Part shown: positions 7,167-14,972 of the stretch, in pieces | Position numbering within the stretch: the stretch's first letter is position 1 | Layout: every line of letters starts with the position of its first letter | Assembly: GCA_031374935.1 (NCBI GenBank) | Contig: JANMHB010000146.1 | Span: forward strand, 1 to 34,948 | Direction of reading: 5' to 3' | Origin: JACMLX01 sp031374935 | GTDB taxonomy: Bacteria; Gemmatimonadota; Gemmatimonadetes; Gemmatimonadales; Gemmatimonadaceae | DNA: 34,948 bases | Translations under genes and position numbers: made by a program | The notes under the pieces: generated by a model | Database searches by the model: none | The model's input: the letters and a program-made list of their open reading frames with translations, nothing else | What the model was told of the DNA's origin: nothing

Positions 7167-8396
7167 TCAGCGGGCCCGGATCGTGATGGCCGCGACGGAG
7201 ATCATCGGCGATTTCGCCGTTGCCGGGAGGTCCTCGACGATCGTCACGTCCCGCCCGTTCACCTTGTCGGTACGGATGGTCACCTGGCGCCCGGATGCGG
7301 TAAGCTCGCGGCGACCACTGATCGAGACGACCGTGGTGCGGTACCGCTTTGCCGAAGCATCAGCGAAGGCCTCGGCAAACTCTTCTGCATCAAGTGCGGA
7401 ATCCCAGGCCAGCACCCAGGCCAGCCCATCACCGCCAGCGACCGCGAGGAGTGCGTACCGATCACCGTCATGCCCGCGTGCGGCGGCCGACCCGCGCGTC
7501 ACGTCGCCGAGGAGTTCCGAGAGGGCGAGTCGTGTCTCGAACTCGCCGAAGCTGTTCTCATACCGGACCGTTGCACCGCTGGCTGGCGTGAAGCGCACCA
7601 CCTCGGCCGCGTTTCCATTCGCCCCCCACTGTTCCTTGTGCAGCACCTGCGAGGTACTCGTCGGCAGGTCGGCGAGCAGTTGTGCGCTGGACGCGCCGTC
7701 ACCCATCGCCGTGCGCACGAATTCCGCGCCGCCGATGTAGGGAAAGAGCAATCCTTCCGCCAGAAATGCCGGTGCCGCACTGAATGCCGGATTCGCCGCG
7801 CGCGCTTCGCGAATGCTCTCGCGAGCCTTGTCCCAGGCGATGGTACGCGCCGCGTTCCCGATCATCATCACCGTGGCGTGCCCTTCGAACACGGCCTGGG
7901 CCGCGCCGACCCGGTCATCGTCGCCCTGCACGTTCTGGATCGAATCGAGGTTGACGTACTGGTCCTGCAGCGCATGCGTCAATTCGTGGCGGATCACCGT
8001 CTCGCGTTCGACGCCGGGCCGCCCCTCGACGACGAACAGTGTCTTGCGCTTCGGATCGTAGAAGCCGACCACCTGTTCAGTGAGGAGTCGCGTCAGCACG
8101 GCGATGACATCGACCGAATCCGGCACGACGCCAAGCCGCTTCCAGACCGCGACCTTGAAGTCGAGATCACGCCGGACTTCCGGGCGTGCAAACTGCGCGA
8201 TGAGGAACGATTGCACCTGTGCCTGTGACTGCGACGCCACCTTCGGCGGCTGCCTGAACTTCAGTCCCGCCGCCTCCTCGACTTTCGGCACCAGCGCGTC
8301 GACTTCACCCTGGAGGTCGCCTGCCTTTGGCAGCGGCTTGCGATCGCACGCGGCAAGGCAGAGCGCGGCGAGGACAACGGAAGCGAGACGACGCAC
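7167..8396 (-). CDS. Lipoprotein zinc metalloprotease (gluzincin-like)
   Basis: A 409-residue protein with a lipobox LAAC (C17), so probably exported and lipid-anchored. The centre carries the zinc-binding HELTH motif (137-141) and, 30 residues after its last histidine, a glutamate in VFEGHAT (E171) that fits the third ligand of a gluzincin peptidase. The stretch between (QDQYVNLDS) is typical of uncharacterised bacterial metalloproteases with this layout. The C-terminal third has no motif I recognise. Translation starts at GTG 8396. It lies 29 bases behind the prepilin peptidase gene and may be the last gene of that transcript. The natural substrate cannot be deduced. Confidence 0.8.
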   Translation of the reverse strand: MRRLASVVLAALCLAACDRKPLPKAGDLQGEVDALVPKVEEAAGLKFRQPPKVASQSQAQVQSFLIAQFARPEVRRDLDFKVAVWKRLGVVPDSVDVIAVLTRLLTEQVVGFYDPKRKTLFVVEGRPGVERETVIRHELTHALQDQYVNLDSIQNVQGDDDRVGAAQAVFEGHATVMMIGNAARTIAWDKARESIREARAANPAFSAAPAFLAEGLLFPYIGGAEFVRTAMGDGASSAQLLADLPTSTSQVLHKEQWGANGNAAEVVRFTPASGATVRYENSFGEFETRLALSELLGDVTRGSAAARGHDGDRYALLAVAGGDGLAWVLAWDSALDAEEFAEAFADASAKRYRTTVVSISGRRELTASGRQVTIRTDKVNGRDVTIVEDLPATAKSPMISVAAITIRAR

Positions 8397-8425
8397 GATG
8401 TCAGGGTCGGGGATACGGAGTCAGT

Positions 8426-9265
8426 TCAGTGCAGCGGCACGCCGAGCAAGGTACTGCCCCACTCCAGCAAGGCGTTGCCGGCGAGCAGCATCACGACCGC
8501 TGCCGGCGCCAGGAACACGCCGAAGGGCACGAGCGGCGGCTCGAACTCGCGCCCCTGCCGGCGCGCCTTCAGATACCCGATGGGATACACGACGCACAGG
8601 AATGCCGTCGCGCCAAGCGCGGCCGCCATGAACACCGTGACGATGGCCCGGGTCGGTCCGATGGCCGCACCCACGACAGCCATCAGCGTTGCGTCGCCGA
8701 ACCCCATTGCCTCCTTCTTCAGCGCCACTTCACCAAGCCAGCCGATGATCGCGATGAAGCCCGCGCCGGCACAGGCGCCGTACATCGCCTCGACCGGCGG
8801 GACAAACCACTGCTCAGCAGTCCCATTGAAAAACGCCACCACGCTCGTCACCAGCACGAACAGAAATCCGAAGACGGTGAATCCGTCGGGGATGACGTAG
8901 TGCTTGGCATCGGTGAGCGTGATGCCGAACATGATCGTGGCGAAGGTGGCAAGCCGCAGCGCGTCGAGGCCCCCGCCGGCGAGGAACGCGGAGCCCGCCC
9001 ACAGGAGTGCGACGGTGATCTCGACAATCGGATACTCGATCGAAATCGGCAGCGCGCACCCCGCACACTTGCCACCGAGCCGCAGCCACCCGACGACCGG
9101 CACGTTCTCGTGCCAGCGAATCTCGCGCTCGCACTTCGGGCAGCGGCTGGCGGGGCGCACGACGGACAGCCCGGCGGGCCACCGCGCGACACACACGTTC
9201 AGGAACGAGCCGAAGCAGGCGCCGAACAGTGCGAAAGTGATGATCGTGAAGACGGAGGCGTCCAC
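8426..9265 (-). CDS. pilD: Type IV prepilin peptidase / N-methyltransferase
   Basis: A 279-residue polytopic membrane protein of the A24 family that cleaves the leader of type IV pilin-like and type II secretion pseudopilin precursors and methylates the new N-terminus. The N-terminal cytoplasmic domain has the zinc cysteines CPKC (C42, C45) and CAGC (C67, C70). The catalytic aspartates are in ITLTDAKHYVIPD (D119) and GFGDATL (D191). Several hydrophobic segments surround them, as in PilD. Start is GTG 9265, five bases after the stop of the rRNA methyltransferase gene, so they are co-transcribed. No pilin or secretion genes are in the window, so it probably serves a system encoded elsewhere. 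Confidence 0.93.
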   Translation of the reverse strand: MDASVFTIITFALFGACFGSFLNVCVARWPAGLSVVRPASRCPKCEREIRWHENVPVVGWLRLGGKCAGCALPISIEYPIVEITVALLWAGSAFLAGGGLDALRLATFATIMFGITLTDAKHYVIPDGFTVFGFLFVLVTSVVAFFNGTAEQWFVPPVEAMYGACAGAGFIAIIGWLGEVALKKEAMGFGDATLMAVVGAAIGPTRAIVTVFMAAALGATAFLCVVYPIGYLKARRQGREFEPPLVPFGVFLAPAAVVMLLAGNALLEWGSTLLGVPLH

Positions 9266-9270
9266 AGGGC

Positions 9271-10068
9271 TCAGCGAAAAGCGAACAGAAGGATACCGGT
9301 GGCGACGGCCACATTGAGTGACTCGACCGCCGGGCTGATAGGCAGCGCAACGGTCCCCGCGACCAGCGATTGTACCGCAGACGACAGACCAGCCCCCTCA
9401 TTTCCGACGGCCAGCGCCCACTGCTCGGGCACCACGAACTCCGGGAGCGGCGTCCCGGCTGCGTCGGCGCCCCAGAGCGGAATCATGCGTGCCTCGAGAA
9501 ACGGCGCCAGCATCTCGACCGGAGCGCTCCACGCCGGGTGAACGAAGTGACTGCCCATCGCGCTACGGACGACTTTCGCGTTCCAAAGGTCAACAGTTCC
9601 CGGCAAAGCGACCGTCGCCGTCACACCCAGCGCGGCCGCAGTTCGCAGGATCGTGCCGACGTTTCCGGGGTCCTGCACCGCATCGAGCACCAGGAGCCGA
9701 ATACCAGAGGCCGGCAGACTCGCGAAGCTGAAGGCGGGCACCGCCGACACCGCGAGAATACCCTGCGGTGCCTCCGTACCGGCCGCCGAATCGAACTCCC
9801 GATCCTCCACGACCAGTATCGGCACCCGCCGTCCCTCTGCCTGTTCCAGCACCACGGCCGTTCGTGGTGTCGCGGCGGCGGCACGGGTCACCAGCACGCC
9901 GTCGATTTCCAGGTCACTCCTGAACAGTTCTTCAACGGTGCGAACGCCCTCCGCCACGAAGCGGCCACTTCGTTCCCGCGCCTTGCGGCGCTGGAGGTCG
10001 CGCGCCACGGTGAGCAGAGTCAACGCATCTCCGGAAAGTCTGTCGAGGTGGATTGCGGCACCGCACAT
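9271..10068 (-). CDS. TrmH/SpoU-family RNA 2'-O-methyltransferase
   Basis: A SPOUT-class methyltransferase that transfers a methyl group from SAM to a ribose 2'-OH in rRNA or tRNA. Counting from the TTG at 10092, the N-terminal substrate-binding domain (about 30-120) includes RFVAEGVRTVEE. The catalytic domain then shows the three SpoU motifs: DPGNVGTILRTAAA (141-154), NEGAGLS (231-237) and LPISPAVESLNVAVAT (250-265), which form the SAM-binding trefoil knot. The target RNA cannot be told from sequence alone. I prefer ATG 10068 (265 residues) to the TTG at 10092, which has AGGA directly against the codon. It leads a short run with pilD and the metalloprotease gene. Confidence 0.9.
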   Translation of the reverse strand: MCGAAIHLDRLSGDALTLLTVARDLQRRKARERSGRFVAEGVRTVEELFRSDLEIDGVLVTRAAAATPRTAVVLEQAEGRRVPILVVEDREFDSAAGTEAPQGILAVSAVPAFSFASLPASGIRLLVLDAVQDPGNVGTILRTAAALGVTATVALPGTVDLWNAKVVRSAMGSHFVHPAWSAPVEMLAPFLEARMIPLWGADAAGTPLPEFVVPEQWALAVGNEGAGLSSAVQSLVAGTVALPISPAVESLNVAVATGILLFAFR

Positions 10069-10150
10069 CGAATGCGTGCATTCCCGCGCCAATCCTGATC
10101 CGCATGGGCGCCTGTCAGCAGGTCGTCACATGCCACTGCCCTGAACGGCA

Positions 10151-11038
10151 CTACAGTGTGGCGACGAAGCCGGTGATCAACGCCTGGAAGCGTCCCGCCG
10201 CTTCCTTCGATTCGTGCAGAACTTCTGCATGGTTCAGCAGCGCGGCCGTATAGCCGGCGGCCGCATTCGTAATCAGGCTGACACCCACGCAGCGCATGCC
10301 GAGGGCGCGCGCGGCGATGACTTCCGGCACCGTACTCATGCCAACGGCATCGGCGCCGAGTCTTTCCAGCATGCGCACTTCGGCGGGCGTCTCGTAGGTG
10401 GGCCCGAGCAGTCCGCAGTAGACACCAACGTCGAGGCGCAGGCCCATCTGCCGGGCAACAGCATCGAGCTGCGCACCCAGTGTGCGATCGTACGGCGCGG
10501 ACATATCGGGGAACCGCGGCTCATCAGGCTGCACCGGGCCGGCCAACGCATGCCGGTTCATCAGATTGATGTGATCGTCGATGCGCATCAGTGTGCCGGG
10601 CGACAGACTTCGGCGCACACCGCCGGCGGCGTTCGACACGATCAGCGTCCGCGCGCCGAGCGCATGGACCAGGCGCACCGGAAAGGTGGCTACGGCAGCC
10701 GGGTGTCCCTCATACAGATGGAAACGACCCGCCAGGCAGCACACCGGTTTCCCGCCGAGCCGGCCGACGATCAGTGCGCCGGCATGGCCTTCCACCGTGG
10801 CCGGGGGAAAACCGGGAATCTCGTGGAAGGGAATCCGGATGGCATCAGTGATCCGTTCCGCCAGCCCACCGAGCCCCGACCCGAGCACGAGGGCGGCAAC
10901 CGGTGTCGCGATGGGGTGACCGGCAATTTCGCGCACCGTCGCGGCGGCCCGCACGGCAGCGGCGGCACCGTACTGCTGCAGCACCTCCGCGTCGCTCACC
11001 ATCGGGGGTGCCTCGCGTGATCGTAATGGCGTCATCAT
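10151..11038 (-). CDS. punA: Purine nucleoside phosphorylase (trimeric type)
   Basis: Cytosolic enzyme that splits (deoxy)inosine and guanosine with phosphate into base and pentose-1-phosphate. Starting at ATG 11038 it has 295 residues, normal for trimeric PNPs. Motifs in order: LGSGLGGL near the N-terminus (phosphate loop, 52-59), GRFHLYEGH (104-112), SNAAGGV (135-141), LGPTYETPAEVRM with the base-binding glutamate (E217), MSTVPE, and ITNAAAGY with N258. The ATG overlaps the adenosine deaminase stop in an ATGA, so it is coupled to that gene and takes its product, inosine. A GTG at 11044 is an alternative start. It is the last gene of the purine-salvage operon. Confidence 0.95.
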   Translation of the reverse strand: MMTPLRSREAPPMVSDAEVLQQYGAAAAVRAAATVREIAGHPIATPVAALVLGSGLGGLAERITDAIRIPFHEIPGFPPATVEGHAGALIVGRLGGKPVCCLAGRFHLYEGHPAAVATFPVRLVHALGARTLIVSNAAGGVRRSLSPGTLMRIDDHINLMNRHALAGPVQPDEPRFPDMSAPYDRTLGAQLDAVARQMGLRLDVGVYCGLLGPTYETPAEVRMLERLGADAVGMSTVPEVIAARALGMRCVGVSLITNAAAGYTAALLNHAEVLHESKEAAGRFQALITGFVATL

Positions 11039-12090
11039 CCGCACCCCAGTCGAATCGCTTCGATTTCGCGCACAATCCGCTCCAGCATGGGCAGCTTTTC
11101 GGCGTCAGGCAGAAAGCTGCTTCGGAAGCCGGCCAGTGCCATCCCCGCCAGTTCGTCGAAGGTACAATCGCAACTGGTGGCAGCGTGATGGTACTCGTCG
11201 ACCAGCGTCGTGCCAGACATCAGCCGGTTGTCGGTATTCAGGCACACGTTCATGCCGCGCGCCAGAAACTGCTTCAGGGGATGCGTTTCGTAGCGATCGG
11301 TGGCGCGGGTCTGGACGTTGCTGGTGAGGCAGAGTTCGAGCGCGATGCCACGCTCATGTACCTCGTCGGCGAGGGCGGGGTCTTCGAGCAGGCGGGTCGC
11401 GTGGCCGATGCGATGCGCATGACAGTCGTGCACCGCCTGCCGAATCGACTCGGCGCCATCCCCTTCGCCGGCGTGGCAAGTACAGGCCAGCCCGTGCTCG
11501 GCGCAGTACGCGAATGCCGCGGCATGCCGTGACGCGGGATTGCCGAACTCACCGCCCGCCAGATCGAAGCCCACCACACCACGATGCCGGTGCGCGACGG
11601 CCAGCTTGGCGAGCTCCATCGAGAGCGCCGGATCATAGTGCCGGAGACTGCAGACGATGATCCGTGCCGTGACGTCGGCGTCGCGCTGCGCCCGCAGAAT
11701 GCCGCGCAACGGCGCGTCCACCGCCTGTTCGAGCGTCAGCCCCTGCAGCGTGTTGAGCGGCGGCGCATATCGCATCTCGATGTACCGCACCCCTTCGGCC
11801 GCAACATCGATCGCCAGTTCGTAGGCGATGCGTTCGAGCGCCTCCTCGGTCTGCATGACGGAGAGCGTCGTATCAAAGCGCTGGAGGTAGTCTTCGAGGC
11901 TTTGTGCATCATCCACACGCATGTACGCCCGCAGCGCGTCTGCATCATCGCGCGGCATCGCGACCTTGTATTCCTTCGCCAGTTCGAGCATCGTCTCCGG
12001 CCGCACCGAGCCGTCGAGATGACAGTGCAACTCGGCCTTCGGCAGCCGGCGCAGCAACGAGCGATCCGACGCAACCAGCGACGGACTCAT
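11035..12090 (-). CDS. add: Adenosine deaminase
   Basis: A 351-residue zinc enzyme converting (deoxy)adenosine to (deoxy)inosine and ammonia. Zinc ligands are H22 and H24 in ELHCHLDGS, H206 in CHAGEG and D287 in LNTDNRLM; E209 is the catalytic glutamate and H230 in HRIGH the catalytic histidine. The aspartate pair common in animal and E. coli enzymes (NTDDP) is Asp-Asn here, a variant I recall from actinobacterial homologues. The start codon ATG overlaps the stop of the 77-aa gene and the stop overlaps the start of punA, both as ATGA. It sits in the middle of a nucleotide-to-hypoxanthine pathway and is surely translated with its neighbours. Confidence 0.96.
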   Translation of the reverse strand: MSPSLVASDRSLLRRLPKAELHCHLDGSVRPETMLELAKEYKVAMPRDDADALRAYMRVDDAQSLEDYLQRFDTTLSVMQTEEALERIAYELAIDVAAEGVRYIEMRYAPPLNTLQGLTLEQAVDAPLRGILRAQRDADVTARIIVCSLRHYDPALSMELAKLAVAHRHRGVVGFDLAGGEFGNPASRHAAAFAYCAEHGLACTCHAGEGDGAESIRQAVHDCHAHRIGHATRLLEDPALADEVHERGIALELCLTSNVQTRATDRYETHPLKQFLARGMNVCLNTDNRLMSGTTLVDEYHHAATSCDCTFDELAGMALAGFRSSFLPDAEKLPMLERIVREIEAIRLGCG

Positions 12091-12320
12091 TCGGCGCGCT
12101 CCGCATCGCGACTGCGATTGCCCACGGTGCGATAGATCACACCGCCATAGGCAGGCGTTGCTGGCGCGACAGGCAGGCCCCGACTGTCGGTGATCTGGCG
12201 GGTCCCCGCGCTGACGGCGTCAGCTTCGGCCGCATCTGCGGCGCGCACGGCATCGAGCGCGGTGGCACCGATGGGGACGTCGTAGCCCCGGGCATTCACG
12301 AACACACGTACTGAAGTCAT
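12087..12320 (-). CDS. 77-aa protein of unknown function in the purine operon
   Basis: A small soluble protein locked between the secreted nucleotidase and adenosine deaminase genes by ATGA overlaps at both ends (12317-12320 and 12087-12090), which strongly supports translation. The N-terminal half, VRVFVNARGYDVPIGATA then LDAVRAAD, reads like a beta-hairpin plus helix of the kind seen in small beta-grasp (ThiS/MoaD/ferredoxin-like) folds. It lacks the C-terminal Gly-Gly of sulfur carriers and has no cysteines. The second half contains ITDSRGLPV and ends in a charged tail. No signal peptide is visible, so it is likely cytosolic even though the gene before it encodes an exported enzyme. I do not know its function. 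Confidence 0.75.
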   Translation of the reverse strand: MTSVRVFVNARGYDVPIGATALDAVRAADAAEADAVSAGTRQITDSRGLPVAPATPAYGGVIYRTVGNRSRDAERAE

Positions 12321-14074
12321 TGTCTTGAGGAACCGGGGACGAAACGGAGATCGGCGGCTGGCGCAACCTCAGCGGCACTGCCCGTCCGGCCACCGCGCTG
12401 CAAGGACGCGCGTGCGGCTGCGGCAGCCGCAGCCGGGGCGATACGCCAGTTCTCGCGCGACCAGGCGGCAGGATCGAGTCGGCCGGCCTTGCGAACCGCG
12501 TCGATGACCATCTCGCGGATGTCGCCTTTCGATTCGAAGACGAGCGGCGCGTTGACCAGCATGGTGTAGCCGCCACCACCGGTCTGCCGGTAGTTGCTGA
12601 GCGCAATCGTGAAGGAGTCGGAATCGACCACCGGTCTGCCGTTGACACTCAACGTCGTGATCCGCTGACCGACGGGCTGCGAGAGATCGATCACGTACTC
12701 GGCACCGACGATCATGTCGAAATTGAACCCGGGCACGGCCGGATTCACCAGCGACTCGGCGAGGCCTGGCGTCCATGTCTTCCAGTACTTCGCGCTGTGC
12801 TCGAGATAGCTGCGCAACTGGGCGCCGGTAATGCGGACCGCACGCAGCGTGTTCTCGAACGGATAGAGCTTGGCGATCGCCGAGACGGTGATCGTGCCGC
12901 TGTCGAGCGTCGCGTCGAGCGAGAACGCCGGGCTGGCGGACAACTGTGCGCCCGACTCCCGGCGCATCACCTCTCCGACCAGATCGGTGATCGGCAGATC
13001 GACGGCCCGGGCCAGATCAGAGCGCCACGCCGTCGGCGAGACGCCAAGCGATTCGGCCACGTAGGCCAGCGCGGCACGGTGCATCTGCTCACTCGCGAGC
13101 AGCACCTGAGATGATTCCGTATGACCGGCCACCTTCACCGACGCGCCGGTGGACGATACCACTGTCCATTTCCCCTGTGCGCGAGCGAGATTCAGCGTGG
13201 CGACACCGACCGTGGCGGCGTAGTTCCGCGGCTGCATCAGCCGCACGCCATCGATCACGGTATCGACCAACTCGCGATGCGAGTGCCCGAAGACGACGAG
13301 GTCGATGCCCGGCACTTCGCGCGGAATGCGCGACACGACGTTCTCCCCCGGCAACCCTGTACTGGCGGTGTCGTAGGTGGCCGGGCCGTCCAGCCCCGCG
13401 TGCACGACAGCCACCACCACCTCCGCACCGGCCCGGCGCGCATTCGCTGCCGCGCGTCGCAGCGGGGGTATGATGTCGACGTAGCGCAGCCTGCCGCGCA
13501 CATTGTCGCGGTCCCAGACCATGACGCCAGGGGTGGTCGCGCCGAGGATGCCGATCGTGAGGGTACCGCGGCGTACGAGCGTAAAGGCGGGAAACGCATC
13601 GCGCCCCTGGCGTGCGACGGCGTTGGCCGAGAGGAAGGGAAAGCGTGCCTGCACCAGTGCGCTCCGCAGCAAGGGCAGGCCGTAGTTGAATTCATGGTTC
13701 CCGATCGCGGCGGCATCGTAGCGCATGGCGTTCATTGCGGCGATGACCGGATGGGGGTCGTGACGCGGTTGCCGCGCGGCCACGGTGAGCAGCGGATTCC
13801 CCTGGAGCAGGTCCCCGGCGTCCACCAGGAGCACGTTGCCGGGATTGGCAAGCCGGACGGAGTCGACGATGGTGGCGGCGGCCGCGAGACTGCGGTATGA
13901 GTCAGGCCGGGTATCGTAGTAGTCCCAGGCCCGCAGGCGTCCGTGGACATCGGTCGTGGCGAGGACCACCAGCGACCGCCTGGCGGGGTGCGCCTGGGCG
14001 CCGAGGGATGCGCTCACACCGAAACACGCTGCCAGCGTCACGAGACGCCGCGAACGCAGAGCCAGGAGTTTCAT
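12317..14074 (-). CDS. Secreted 5'-nucleotidase / 2',3'-cyclic phosphodiesterase
   Basis: A 585-residue exported phosphoesterase (signal peptide ending near SLGAQA at 22-27) of the UshA/CpdB family, which removes phosphate from external nucleotides and gives nucleosides. The N-terminal calcineurin-like metallophosphatase domain has ATTDVHGRL (D42, H44), VDAGDLLQGN (D85, D88), AIGNHEFNYG (N126, H127), then VVHAGLDGP and FGHSHRE with further metal histidines. The C-terminal 5'-nucleotidase domain (about 340-540) binds the nucleoside. It opens the purine operon, so phosphate is released outside and the nucleoside is handled by the coupled add and punA. The divergent neighbour is the udk-phoB-phoR set, which suggests phosphate control. 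I cannot separate nucleotidase from cyclic phosphodiesterase specificity. Confidence 0.9.
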   Translation of the reverse strand: MKLLALRSRRLVTLAACFGVSASLGAQAHPARRSLVVLATTDVHGRLRAWDYYDTRPDSYRSLAAAATIVDSVRLANPGNVLLVDAGDLLQGNPLLTVAARQPRHDPHPVIAAMNAMRYDAAAIGNHEFNYGLPLLRSALVQARFPFLSANAVARQGRDAFPAFTLVRRGTLTIGILGATTPGVMVWDRDNVRGRLRYVDIIPPLRRAAANARRAGAEVVVAVVHAGLDGPATYDTASTGLPGENVVSRIPREVPGIDLVVFGHSHRELVDTVIDGVRLMQPRNYAATVGVATLNLARAQGKWTVVSSTGASVKVAGHTESSQVLLASEQMHRAALAYVAESLGVSPTAWRSDLARAVDLPITDLVGEVMRRESGAQLSASPAFSLDATLDSGTITVSAIAKLYPFENTLRAVRITGAQLRSYLEHSAKYWKTWTPGLAESLVNPAVPGFNFDMIVGAEYVIDLSQPVGQRITTLSVNGRPVVDSDSFTIALSNYRQTGGGGYTMLVNAPLVFESKGDIREMVIDAVRKAGRLDPAAWSRENWRIAPAAAAAAARASLQRGGRTGSAAEVAPAADLRFVPGSSRQ

Positions 14075-14154
14075 GGACGGAACCTAGCGCCCAGTGGTCC
14101 TGCCCGGCAGCGGACCCTCCCCATCACTTCGGAGGTAGATTGCCCGGTTCAGGC

Positions 14155-14178
14155 CGGCGCGCCGGAACCGGCGCGCCG
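14155..14178. repeat. Paired CGGCGCGCCG palindromes
   Basis: The 10-bp palindrome CGGCGCGCCG occurs at 14155-14164 and again at 14169-14178 with GAAC between. The copies can pair with each other around a four-base loop. They sit in the divergent gap between the nucleotidase and uridine kinase genes, about 80 bases from either start, and may be a bidirectional terminator-like hairpin or a binding site. Confidence 0.45.
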
Positions 14179-14185
14179 ATACGCA

Positions 14186-14207
14186 TTCGTGACCGAATCA
14201 TCACGAA
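14186..14207. promoter_or_regulatory. Candidate divergent operator TTCGTGA-N8-TCACGAA
   Basis: TTCGTGA (14186-14192) and TCACGAA (14201-14207) form a perfect inverted repeat with an 8-base spacer. A third copy, ATTCGTGAC, is at 14235-14243, just before the udk ribosome site. The position between two divergent units (nucleotidase operon and udk-phoBR) fits a shared regulator site. No promoter elements can be assigned with confidence. Confidence 0.4.
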
Positions 14208-14255
14208 GAATCACACAGTCACGGATGAAGCTGTATTCGTGACGCAGGAGGAGCT

Positions 14256-14972
14256 GTGCAGAACCGCCCGCTGATGATCGGAATTGCCGGGGGCACTGGC
14301 TCCGGAAAGACCACAGTGGCTCGTCGCGTGGCGGCGGCGCTGGCTGATTCATCGGTCGCCTTCGTCGAGATGGACTCGTACTACCGGAACCACATCGGAC
14401 TGTCGATGCCGGAATTGCACCACCTGAACTGGGATCACCCCGATGCCTTCGATATCGAGTTGTTCGTGGAGCACCTCGATGCCATGGCGCGGGGCGAAGC
14501 GATCGACAAGCCGATTTACGACTACACCATTCACGCCCGCAGCGCCCTGACGACCCGTGTCGAACGGGTGGACGTGGTGGTAGTGGATGGCATTTTGTTG
14601 TTCACCGACGAACGGGTGCGGGAGCGGCTGGACGTGAAGGTGTTCGTGGACGCCGACCCGGATATCCGCCTGGTCCGCCGTATCAAGCGCGACATGGCAT
14701 CCCGGGGTCGGCCGCTGGAGGAGATTCTGGAGCAGTACGTCAACACGGTTCGACCGATGCACCTGCAGTTCATTGAACCGAGCAAGCGCTGGGCGGACGT
14801 GATCGTCCCGCGCGGTGGACACAATACCGTGGCAATCGAAATGATTCTGGCAAAGATCCGGCAGCGCCTCGCATCCAATGGCGCGCCACATATTCCGATG
14901 GTGGCCGATGAGCATCGGCATGGCACTGCCATGAGTGGGTCGCACACTGCTGTCGAGGAGCACATCGCATGA
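14256..14972 (+). CDS. udk: Uridine kinase
   Basis: A 238-residue P-loop kinase that phosphorylates uridine and cytidine to UMP and CMP in pyrimidine salvage. Walker A is GGTGSGKTT (12-20), followed by VEMDSYYRNH with the catalytic aspartate region, the NWDHPDAFD motif that contacts the nucleoside, and VVVDGILLF (Walker B-like). RIKRDMASRGR forms the lid. The C-terminal extension after about residue 210 is variable. The start is GTG 14256 behind a strong AGGAGGAG (14246-14253); an in-frame ATG at 14274 lies 22 bases from that site and is less likely. The last bases overlap the next gene's ATG (ATGA, 14969-14972), tying nucleoside salvage to the PhoB-like regulator. Confidence 0.94.
   Translation: MQNRPLMIGIAGGTGSGKTTVARRVAAALADSSVAFVEMDSYYRNHIGLSMPELHHLNWDHPDAFDIELFVEHLDAMARGEAIDKPIYDYTIHARSALTTRVERVDVVVVDGILLFTDERVRERLDVKVFVDADPDIRLVRRIKRDMASRGRPLEEILEQYVNTVRPMHLQFIEPSKRWADVIVPRGGHNTVAIEMILAKIRQRLASNGAPHIPMVADEHRHGTAMSGSHTAVEEHIA

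Noticed and set aside
11035..12090. Asp-to-Asn change after the zinc aspartate of adenosine deaminase (NTDN)
   Set aside because: Known in functional bacterial homologues by my recollection; all metal and catalytic residues are present.
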